NCBI RefSeq assembly: GCF_022014595.1
Contig: NZ_CP091740.1
Span: 4,266,200 to 4,330,199, forward strand
Reading direction: 5' to 3'
Length of the DNA: 64,000 nucleotides
Source of the DNA: Solitalea lacus
GTDB taxonomy: Bacteria; Bacteroidota; Bacteroidia; Sphingobacteriales; Sphingobacteriaceae
Shown piece by piece: positions 26,773 to 34,571 of the stretch. Position 1 is the stretch's first letter. Each line of letters opens with the position of its first letter. Under the pieces are notes generated by a model, which did not search any database, was not told the origin of the DNA, and saw only the letters and a program-made list of their open reading frames with translations. The translations under genes and the position numbers were made by a program.

Positions 26773-28278
26773 TTAAGGATTTTGTATAAGTTTTTTATTT
26801 TTATCTATTTCAGTTTGAGGGATAAAGAAGACTACTCTGTTTGCTGATGGTTCAACCGTTTGATTAATATTACCACCGGCATCCAATGAGTGAGTCCCTG
26901 GATAATTTCTTATCATTGGAAGATTATTTCTGAACAAATCATAATGACGGTGTCCTTCAAATGCAAGCTCTAACCAGCGTTCATCCAAAACAACATCTAA
27001 AATAGTTTTACCACTTGTGGCCACACTCGCAAGAGTATGACCCGGAATGCCTGCTCTTGTGCGAATTATATTAACGTCATCAAGCGCTGCTTGAGCATTT
27101 CCTAATTTGGCATTGGCTTCTGCCCGGTTCAGGTAGATTTCTGCCAGGCGCAAATATACCGGCGAGCTTAAATTAACTAAATTTTCTTGTAGGTTATACT
27201 TGATCATATAGTTCATTGGAACATTAGGAGTAACTTTCTTATTAGTTTGCAAAACTCCATTAACTGTGTATGGAACAATGAAGCTATTTCGCCTGTCTCC
27301 GGGATTTTCAGCCAGTTTATTCACATACTTTTTCGAGGCATAGATTTCTCCCCATCCGCTAAATGCCTGGTTTTGTGCATTTCCATTGGCATCTCCACTA
27401 TAGTACATAGATCCAAGACCAGACCAACCCTGATCCTGTGTTTTCATGTGCCTGATACAGAAAATAGTTTCTTTATTACCCTCAGGAGCGCCTTTGAAAT
27501 AATTTTGATACTCACTGCCCTGTAGAAGTTCGTATCGCCCAGAGTTAATTACCAGATCAGCATATTTTATAGCATTTTGATTATCACCTTTATACAAATA
27601 AACACGTGATAATAAGGCTTGCGCTACTTCTTTAGAGGCAAAAGGATTGGCTTTTCCTGCTTCTCCCCCATTCATAAAGTTTGCAGCTTTTTCCAAATCT
27701 GCAATTACAAAATCATACACTTCTTTTACTGTACTTCTTGCCAAGGTAAGCGTTTCTTCCTCGGTTAGCCCATCCTTCAGAATGGGAACACCCAGATTCG
27801 TTTCTCCTTGTGTATAGGGCCTACCGAATACGCGCACCAAGTTAAAATGCACCATTGCCCTCAGGTAAAGATTTTCTCCTTTTAATTGCTTAAGATCAGC
27901 AGTGGCATTGTCAGGTATAGCCGCAATGACTTTATTGGCTGCGGCGGCAACCTTATAAGCCTGACCCCAAAAATCAGCAGCATGTCTGCCGGTAGTAAGG
28001 TGAGTATACCGATAGCAACGGCTCAAATCATCACTAGAGTTTTGTCCCTGAGCAAGCTCATCCCCTGGTAATTCCATCAGGAAATGCAAACTTCGTACAT
28101 ATAGAGGATTTCTTAATACAGCATAAGTGCCAATAGTAGCTGTTTCAATATCCGCCGCAGTTGTTAAGGCTGAATTTTCATCTATTGCTGTTGAGGGATC
28201 AAAAGTTTTCTCGCAGGCGCTTAAACTAAAGACAATGGCGCCGATAGTCACTAAATATTTTATATTTTTTGCTCTCAT
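26773..28278 (-). CDS. susD: SusD/RagB family nutrient-binding lipoprotein
   Basis: This ~501-residue surface lipoprotein partners SusC. I start it at Met 28278 (MRAKNIKYLV) because upstream codons overlap susC and break the signal peptide. The lipobox is FSLSAC. Family landmarks follow: LYLRAMVHFNLVRVFGRPYTQ (TPR helix), ASKEVAQALLSRVYLYKGD, VYLRLAEIYLNRAEANAKLG, and the C-terminal ERWLELAFEGHRHYDLFRN. It binds oligosaccharides and forms the lid of the SusC transporter. Ten bases separate it from susC. Confidence 0.92.
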   Translation of the reverse strand: MRAKNIKYLVTIGAIVFSLSACEKTFDPSTAIDENSALTTAADIETATIGTYAVLRNPLYVRSLHFLMELPGDELAQGQNSSDDLSRCYRYTHLTTGRHAADFWGQAYKVAAAANKVIAAIPDNATADLKQLKGENLYLRAMVHFNLVRVFGRPYTQGETNLGVPILKDGLTEEETLTLARSTVKEVYDFVIADLEKAANFMNGGEAGKANPFASKEVAQALLSRVYLYKGDNQNAIKYADLVINSGRYELLQGSEYQNYFKGAPEGNKETIFCIRHMKTQDQGWSGLGSMYYSGDANGNAQNQAFSGWGEIYASKKYVNKLAENPGDRRNSFIVPYTVNGVLQTNKKVTPNVPMNYMIKYNLQENLVNLSSPVYLRLAEIYLNRAEANAKLGNAQAALDDVNIIRTRAGIPGHTLASVATSGKTILDVVLDERWLELAFEGHRHYDLFRNNLPMIRNYPGTHSLDAGGNINQTVEPSANRVVFFIPQTEIDKNKKLIQNP

Positions 28279-28288
28279 TATTTCAAAA

Positions 28289-31200
28289 TTAGAATCCAAC
28301 GTTAATACCAAAGATGATTTTCTTGCTGACAGGGTATTTAATATTTGACTGACCTGTAAGTTTATTACCGTAAGCGTCTCTTATATCTCCTTGCAAAATA
28401 ACTTCCGGATCAGGTCCTGAAAAATTAGTACCGGTCCACAAGTTATCGCCGCTTACAAAAATACGGGCGCTGCCTATCTTCGCCTTATTGATCAGGGAAG
28501 CTGGCAATTGGTAGCCTAAGGTAATGTTACGTAAGCGAATATAACTTCCATCTTCCAGGTATCTTGATGAAGAGGAATTAGCATTTCTGTTTCCTCCGTG
28601 TATGGGCTTAGGATGAGTTGCTAAATCACCCGGTTTTTGCCACCTGCTCCAGCCATTAGCCAATACCATGGCATTGTAACTTTCATAAACACCATCATTG
28701 TCGAACAAGAAACGGCTGGCATTATATACATAGTTACCATAAACAAAATTGAAAAATGCTGAAAGCGTTAGGCCTTTATAGCCAAATGTATTGGTAATAC
28801 CACCGGTAAATTTAGGAGCTGAAGATTTTCCAAGAAACTGTCTGGATGTGGGTGTAGCAACCAGGTTATAATTGTTGGTATAACTTAGATAGTTCTTACC
28901 ATCAGCATCAGAAGAGATCTGTTCCCATAATGGATCACCATTTGCTGGATTAACACCAGCCCAAACAGGCATGTACCATTCATCCATATCATGACCAATA
29001 GCAATTGGCTGGCGGGCACCGGAATATACTTCATTTCTGCCTTCATTTAACGCTAGTACTTTATTGCGGTTAAAGGCCATATTGAAATTAGTCTCCCAGG
29101 TAAATTTCTTCACAAAATTTTTGGTGGTCAGATTAAATTCCAATCCTCGGTTTCTTACTGACCCTACGTTTTTATAAACATGTTTATATGTAGAAGTACC
29201 AGGTAAATCTATCCTGAACAAAAGGTCGGATGTTAATCTGTCGTAAGCATCAATGCTTAAGTCTATTCTTTTAAACAAACCAAGATCCAAACCAATATTA
29301 TTAGTTCTTGCTTTTTCCCAAGTTAAATCCGGGTTTGCTTGCTGATAAGGCGCCGCACCCGGTACACCTGCATAACTCGCCTCTTCAGATATAGAGTACA
29401 ACCCCCTGGAAGCATAAAGGTCTATTCCATATGCATTTCCTGTAGTTCCATGGCTGGCGCGAAGCTTTAAGAAATTAATTGCCTTTAGGTCTTGCATGAA
29501 TGATTCATTACTGATAATCCAAGAAGACCCTAATTGATAAAAGGTACCCCAAGGGTTATTTTCACCAAATCGTGAACCATATTCACGTACCAATGAGGCA
29601 ACTGCAAAATATTTATTAGCATAGTTATAATCTGCCTGACCGAGGTATTTGCTAAAGCTAAATTCATACTTTGAACCATAGATAGGATTTTCCTGGCTTG
29701 CAGCTGTCGAAGCAAAAGGTCTGCCTGCCGGTAAAGTTTTCCCACTAAACCCAAGATTGTCGGAATATTCTTTTTCAGCCTCTCCCACAGCTAAAAACGC
29801 CAGGTTATGATTACCAAAGGTGTTTTCATATTTCAACCTGTTTGAGGTAATCATATTGTTTGTATAAGAAGCAGAGTTACCCATTGCTCCTCCACTTGCT
29901 CCCCCGGCTTGAGATCTTTTGTCATTAAACCAGCTATCCTGGTAATTAAAGAATTTTACCCTGTTGTAAGTAGCAAAACTAAAGTGCTTAGTGATGGCGT
30001 AATCTAAATTCAGATCTACAGATAAATTCTGGCTTCTGGCATTAGAAGTGTTATATTGTTGATCATAAGTAAAATTACCTCTATCTCTTCCAAACCATGT
30101 TCCATACCTTGAATCTATTGGCTCACCGTTGGCATTATATGCTGCATCAAAAGGCATATTATTATAAGCCTGATATAAAGCACCTGTTGTGTTATAGTCA
30201 TCCTTTGTAAAAATACCATTGAATAAAGCGCTCAATTTTAATTTATCATTTAGCTTATGCGAAATATTCGTACGGAAATTATAAGCCGTTTTGTCATTAG
30301 AAATTAAAGTACCTTCTTCCTTAAAGTAATTTCCAGAAATATAAAACAGGGTTTTCTCATTTCCACCTGAAGCGGAAAGTGTATAATTATTTACCATACC
30401 TGTTCTAAACGCCTCATTCCACCAATTGGTATTTGCATTTAACGCTGCAGGATCAGGAGTATAATAAAGTTTCTGATAATCAAATAATTGCTGCGAATTC
30501 ATCAATTTAAACTTACCGGTAGTAGCTTCGGCAAATCCGGTACTGCTATTGAAGTCTATTTTAGTTTTGCCTGCCTTTCCTGTTTTAGTGGTAATAATCA
30601 ATACCCCGTTTGAAGCTCTTGATCCATACAAACCGGTAGCCGCGGCATCCTTTAGGAGTGTAATTGATTCAACATCAGCAGGACTATAGGTACCGCCAAT
30701 CATACCATCCACAACAACCAATGGTGCAGAGCTGGCTGTAATAGTCCCAGCACCTCGTATCATAATATTGGAACCTGAAGTAGGGTCTCCTGAATCTGAT
30801 GATGCTACAACACCTGGCGCCTTACCTTGCAAAAGGCTGGCGATATCATTAGATGTCACATCTCTTAACTTCTCTCCCGATACTGTAACCACCGAGCTTG
30901 ATAATTCCACTACCTTTTTAGAAGAGTAACCCACTACTGCAACCTCATTCAGAGAAGTAATGGACTCCTTCAGCACAATATTAAACGATTGGTTATTTCC
31001 AACTGTAATTACGCGTTGTTCAAAACCAACCATGCTGAATACTAAAACATCCTTCTCAGATGAAACAGTAACTTGAAAATTACCTTCAACATCAGTAACT
31101 ACTCCATTTGTAGACCCTTTTACTGATACACTAACACCTGGTAATGGAAGACCTTTCTCATCAACTACTTTTCCTTTAACCGGAATAGAAATAATCTTTT

Positions 31201-31588
31201 GAGCTTCCTTTTCACGGCGTTCTTTGACTAACTCTTCCTCTGATTTGCGGAAAATAGTTACGCTGTTACCCGTTTCTTTATAGTCAAATTCGGTATTAGC
31301 CAACATTTTATCTAAAACAGAGCTAACACTCGTATTCTTAAAGCTTGCCGCTGCAACACGATACTTTTTAAGTTCATTATAGTTATAGGTAAAGTCAATC
31401 TGGCTGGCTTTACTGATTCGTTCCACGGATTCACTCATGGACTCAGACTTTAAGTCTAAAGAAATTTTCACTTTGGTTAAATCCTGACCATTGGTCGAAT
31501 TCGCAAATATTGCACCGCCAAGAGTCATTATAGAACCAAAGACAAGAACACTTACCCTCATAATTAATAGTGTAGTCTTTTTTTTCAT
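28289..31588 (-). CDS. susC: SusC/RagA family TonB-dependent transporter with STN domain
   Basis: This 1099-residue receptor has a signal peptide, an STN domain at about 35-115 (VKISLDLKSESMSESVERIS; VLDKMLANTEFDYKE), a carboxypeptidase-regulatory-like domain at about 135-210 (VKGKVVDEKGLPLPGVSVSV), a TonB box/plug (ESITSLNEVAVVGYSSKK; IMIRGAGTITASSAPLVVVDG; ATGLYGSRASNGVLIITTK) and a beta barrel ending IIFGINVGF. The STN domain marks a receptor that signals to an anti-sigma factor; the FecR and ECF sigma genes directly upstream complete that circuit. Confidence 0.93.
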   Translation of the reverse strand: MKKKTTLLIMRVSVLVFGSIMTLGGAIFANSTNGQDLTKVKISLDLKSESMSESVERISKASQIDFTYNYNELKKYRVAAASFKNTSVSSVLDKMLANTEFDYKETGNSVTIFRKSEEELVKERREKEAQKIISIPVKGKVVDEKGLPLPGVSVSVKGSTNGVVTDVEGNFQVTVSSEKDVLVFSMVGFEQRVITVGNNQSFNIVLKESITSLNEVAVVGYSSKKVVELSSSVVTVSGEKLRDVTSNDIASLLQGKAPGVVASSDSGDPTSGSNIMIRGAGTITASSAPLVVVDGMIGGTYSPADVESITLLKDAAATGLYGSRASNGVLIITTKTGKAGKTKIDFNSSTGFAEATTGKFKLMNSQQLFDYQKLYYTPDPAALNANTNWWNEAFRTGMVNNYTLSASGGNEKTLFYISGNYFKEEGTLISNDKTAYNFRTNISHKLNDKLKLSALFNGIFTKDDYNTTGALYQAYNNMPFDAAYNANGEPIDSRYGTWFGRDRGNFTYDQQYNTSNARSQNLSVDLNLDYAITKHFSFATYNRVKFFNYQDSWFNDKRSQAGGASGGAMGNSASYTNNMITSNRLKYENTFGNHNLAFLAVGEAEKEYSDNLGFSGKTLPAGRPFASTAASQENPIYGSKYEFSFSKYLGQADYNYANKYFAVASLVREYGSRFGENNPWGTFYQLGSSWIISNESFMQDLKAINFLKLRASHGTTGNAYGIDLYASRGLYSISEEASYAGVPGAAPYQQANPDLTWEKARTNNIGLDLGLFKRIDLSIDAYDRLTSDLLFRIDLPGTSTYKHVYKNVGSVRNRGLEFNLTTKNFVKKFTWETNFNMAFNRNKVLALNEGRNEVYSGARQPIAIGHDMDEWYMPVWAGVNPANGDPLWEQISSDADGKNYLSYTNNYNLVATPTSRQFLGKSSAPKFTGGITNTFGYKGLTLSAFFNFVYGNYVYNASRFLFDNDGVYESYNAMVLANGWSRWQKPGDLATHPKPIHGGNRNANSSSSRYLEDGSYIRLRNITLGYQLPASLINKAKIGSARIFVSGDNLWTGTNFSGPDPEVILQGDIRDAYGNKLTGQSNIKYPVSKKIIFGINVGF

Positions 31589-31680
31589 ATATTTATTTGT
31601 TTAAGTTTTATTGCTTAATTCAGCGTCAACGGTTAACAATCATTGCCGTGATTATTAAACTCTGTCTTGGCGCTGCCTAT

Positions 31681-31709
31681 AACCGATTGCGTTGTCGCGT
31701 CAATCGGTT
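31681..31709. promoter_or_regulatory. inverted pair of AACCGATTG motifs upstream of susC
   Basis: AACCGATTG (31681-31689) and its reverse complement CAATCGGTT (31701-31709) face each other across GTTG/CGCG-type spacer DNA in the FecR-susC gap. The motif recurs upstream of several other genes in this window. The pair could also fold as a hairpin followed by T7 on the plus strand, so a terminator role is an alternative. Confidence 0.5.
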
Positions 31710-31748
31710 TTTTTATTACTCACAGATTGATTTTAATTAATACTCCTC

Positions 31749-32708
31749 TTATTTACATTTAGCCCCTCCTGTAATTTTGATCGTTTTACCATTAACTGAA
31801 TAATCAATTCCTTGAATAGCCTTTAGCATATCAAGCACTTGCGCTAAAGGCTGCTTATAACTAAAGCGGATATAGTTTCTACAATAAGTAAATTGTGTTG
31901 CATTATATTCGATATCTACATTGTACACATCTTCAATGGCTGTTATGATTTCATCAAACGAAACCATACGTAAAACCACATCACCATTTCGCCATGCAAC
32001 TACTTCATCGGTATTAACTTCTTTTGTTTGAGCTGTACCGGTTTGTTTGTTATAAGTCACCGACTGATTTTTGGTAATTACATCAAATGTTTGTTGGGCA
32101 TTGCCTACAGCAACACGACCATGCAATACTGCAACTTTGATTTCCGCCAGATTTTTCATTGATTTCACGTTAAATCCGGTGCCCAATACCTTCGTTTCAA
32201 TCCCGTTTGAATGCACTACGAATGGTTTTTCTTTATTTGGAGTAACTTCAAAAAAAGCTTCCCCATCTATCAGGTATACATCACGTTGCTGAGTAAATTT
32301 TTGGGGAATTCTTACTTCGGTTGCTGCATTTAACCAAATCACAGATTTATCAGGCAGCTCAAGCATTTGGGTCTGCCCTTTTGGTGTTTTATAGGTTACA
32401 TATTCAATTATTGCATTTCGCTTGGTAAGTTTACGATGGACCAGCAGGCCCAATACTGAGAAGAAAGTGATAGAAGCCGCAACAAGAATCAGTTGTTTTC
32501 TATTAATCGAAACTACTTTTGGAGAAGGAAATTCTCCAAGTTGTTGACGAGCATCATTTATCTTAGACCAGATCTCTGCTTTTACTTGCGCTTTATGTCC
32601 TTCACTACTAAATGGAGAAGGTTCGTTTCCTGTTAATCCTAATAATCTATATAAGTCCTTTAATTGCATTCTTGTTGTACGCCTTTTAATGGTATTACGT
32701 ACAGGCAT
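31749..32708 (-). CDS. FecR family anti-sigma factor
   Basis: This 319-residue single-pass membrane protein has a cytoplasmic N-terminal anti-sigma region, one transmembrane helix at about 90-107 (LILVAASITFFSVLGLLV) and a periplasmic FecR domain (YKTPKGQTQMLELPDKSVIWLNAATEV; GEAFFEVTPNKEKPFVV). The last ~70 residues form an STN-like DUF4974 domain (FDEIITAIEDVYNVDIEY). It holds the ECF sigma factor until the SusC STN domain signals substrate. The internal Met at residue 14 (MQLKDLYRLLG) may be the true start. Confidence 0.9.
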   Translation of the reverse strand: MPVRNTIKRRTTRMQLKDLYRLLGLTGNEPSPFSSEGHKAQVKAEIWSKINDARQQLGEFPSPKVVSINRKQLILVAASITFFSVLGLLVHRKLTKRNAIIEYVTYKTPKGQTQMLELPDKSVIWLNAATEVRIPQKFTQQRDVYLIDGEAFFEVTPNKEKPFVVHSNGIETKVLGTGFNVKSMKNLAEIKVAVLHGRVAVGNAQQTFDVITKNQSVTYNKQTGTAQTKEVNTDEVVAWRNGDVVLRMVSFDEIITAIEDVYNVDIEYNATQFTYCRNYIRFSYKQPLAQVLDMLKAIQGIDYSVNGKTIKITGGAKCK

Positions 32709-32835
32709 GCTTTCAGTACTAGATCATTTTCATTTTTTTAGAAATAAATTTTAAAAAAGAAGGATAAAGCAAAATTAAAGTTCGCCGCCTTGAAGTTATA
32801 CGAGGATAATTAGATGAATAGAAACCAGGTATAAA

Positions 32836-33378
32836 CTAAAAAAACAATGTATAAACAGCTGCCCTGATGCGCTTTAAAGCAGTGGTAATTTGATTCTTAA
32901 CGGTTTGATCAGACAAGGATAACCGTTCGGAAATTTCATTGATAGTCAGTCCTTCTTCTCTGCTAAGTCTATACACTTCCTTCATCTTTTGAGGCAAATT
33001 TTCTACCTCCGCAGAAATCTGCAACTTTAGTTCTTTGAACGCTAACTGATCGTGGGTAGATTCTTCATACACGGAAAGACTACGTTGCAAATCTTCTATA
33101 TGGTTATTTCTGCAAACATCTTTTCGAGCTTGATCAATTATACCATTTTTTAGTATGGTATAGAGGTAAGGTAAGATTTCTTTTTCTTCGTTTAGCTGTT
33201 CTCGTTTAATCCATATACCCACAAATACTTCTTGTACAAAGTCTTTTGCCTTATCTTCATCTCTTAGTTTTCTATAGGATATATTGTATACAATCTCCCA
33301 ATAGCGATTATATAATTCGCTAAACGCTTTTTCGTTACCTTCCTTAAGCAGTAGAATCAAGTCTTTGTTAGTATTCAC
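32836..33378 (-). CDS. ECF sigma-70 factor
   Basis: This 180-residue protein is an extracytoplasmic-function sigma factor of the SusC/FecR-linked Bacteroidota group. Region 2 is at residues 8-75 (FSELYNRYWEIVYNISYRKL; AKDFVQEVFVGIWIKR). Region 4 is at about 120-175 (LPQKMKEVYRLSREEGLTINEI; LSLSDQTVKNQITTALKRIR). It is presumably released by FecR when SusC binds substrate and then drives the susC-susD operon. It lies 127 bases upstream of fecR. Confidence 0.92.
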   Translation of the reverse strand: MNTNKDLILLLKEGNEKAFSELYNRYWEIVYNISYRKLRDEDKAKDFVQEVFVGIWIKREQLNEEKEILPYLYTILKNGIIDQARKDVCRNNHIEDLQRSLSVYEESTHDQLAFKELKLQISAEVENLPQKMKEVYRLSREEGLTINEISERLSLSDQTVKNQITTALKRIRAAVYTLFF

Positions 33379-33512
33379 AGCTTTATCGTTTAGATAGATT
33401 TGATTTCATGTTCAAAATTTCATGAAGAATCTGAATCCAAATAATAAAAAAGTAACAAAGATTTCAAGTGGCATTAACCTAAGCTGTGTTTAAAATAGCT
33501 TTATTATGCAAT

Positions 33513-33524
33513 GCAACCGATTGC
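33513..33524. promoter_or_regulatory. LacI-type operator-like palindrome (copy upstream of the sigma gene)
   Basis: GCAACCGATTGC is an inverted repeat around a central CpG (GCAAnCGnTTGC), the layout of LacI-family operators. It lies about 135 bases upstream of the ECF sigma start codon. Confidence 0.5.
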
Positions 33525-33575
33525 GTAATTTTTAAATAAATCTTACGACTGACTCAAACCCATTCTACCTCACCG

Positions 33576-34308
33576 TTAGATGAAACTTATGACAGCATTT
33601 ATCAACTGATCCATTTCAACGCATGAAAGCCATTCGTCCTGGTAACGAAATGCGCTTTCTATTGCAGCCTTATACTTAATCAATTTTTTTTGAGACAAAT
33701 CATTATAAAAACAATAAGTCCGGACAAAAGCTCCTCCTTTTTTCTGAATGACTAAGACCCATAGATTGTTATATTTCCCCTGATAGTAATTGCGCTGGGC
33801 AAGGCGAACGTTATAATTAATCGTCGTATCTGCATTAAATTTCTTTTTTGCCTGATGTGAGGGTTAATAAGTAACGTACTTTGTCCGGTTTAAGGCCGCA
33901 GCTTCTCCTAATGATTGTTTAATATCATTTTGTATATGCCGGATATGTTTTTTAGCCATGGCCGCAAAGGCATCCGTTCCCGGAGGATCGACAAGGTAAA
34001 GTTGTTGGGAACCACCCAGATTAAATAATTCAGAAACCATAATAAAAGCTATAAAACGTCCATCTGTTGACCGGAGTTGATTGTTGCCACACCAAATCAT
34101 ATTTCGAAGCTTCACGTTGTTTTCAATCGAAGCCGGGGACTTCCTTAAATAAATCCGGTTTCTTATAAGTTAGTTTCATGGATGTTAAAGCGTCAATTTG
34201 ATCTTGAGACATCCAGTCTGATGATTGGGAAAAAGCCGGTCGATTTAAGAAAAATGTAATTGCAATGATCAGGCAAATACATTTTATCTTGTTTATCTTT
34301 AAATGCAT
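33576..34308 (-). pseudogene. exported protein gene broken by a frameshift and a stop
   Basis: From ATG 34308 the frame encodes a signal peptide (ends PAFSQ) and 35 more residues to VPGFD, then hits TGA. One base shifted, the sequence continues as ENNVKLRNMIWCGNNQLRST through LGGSQQLYLVDPPGTDAFAA to KYVTY, then a TAA at 33864-33866. The same frame then stays open for another 95 codons (KFNADTTINYNVRLAQRNYY, GGAFVRTYCFYND, and so on) to TAA at 33576. The intact form would be a secreted protein of about 240 residues. I do not recognise the family. Two independent lesions argue for decay over a sequencing slip. Confidence 0.7.
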
Positions 34309-34323
34309 AGTAACTATTAAAAA

Positions 34324-34454
34324 TAGGTTGAATTTGGATTGATTGCTTTAATCAAAATCCAATTACTAAAAAAGTCACAAACTAATCAAACTGCCTTAAC
34401 ACGCATTTTGACCAAATCCAACCGATTGCGTATTTTTCAATTAAAATAGATGCC
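34324..34454. repeat. dispersed intergenic repeat, copy R1, with operator-like palindrome
   Basis: This segment matches R2 (47671-47830) closely: it starts with AGGTTGAATTTG-like sequence, then a hairpin (TTGGATTGATT / AATCAAAATCCAA), then AAAAAGTCACAAACTAATC and ACACGCATTTTGACCAAATC. It ends in the operator-like motif CCAACCGATTGC at 34418-34429. R1 lacks about 17 bases just before the operator that R2 has. It lies upstream of the decayed gene at 33576-34308 and is read on its minus strand from that gene's viewpoint. Confidence 0.7.
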
Positions 34455-34474
34455 GATAGTAACTATAAAAGCCA

Positions 34475-34503
34475 AAAAGACCGTCCTTTTAAGACGGTCT
34501 TTT
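34475..34503 (-). terminator. terminator of the GH2 gene
   Basis: AAAAGACCGTC / GACGGTCTTTT forms an 11-bp perfect stem with a 7-base loop, followed on the minus strand by T5. It lies about 70 bases past the GH2 stop at 34572. Confidence 0.8.
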
Positions 34504-34571
34504 CGTTTATATTCTTTAATCTTACCTGAATGTATATTAGGCTTGACCATTGAAAGTAGAGTTTACTTCTA

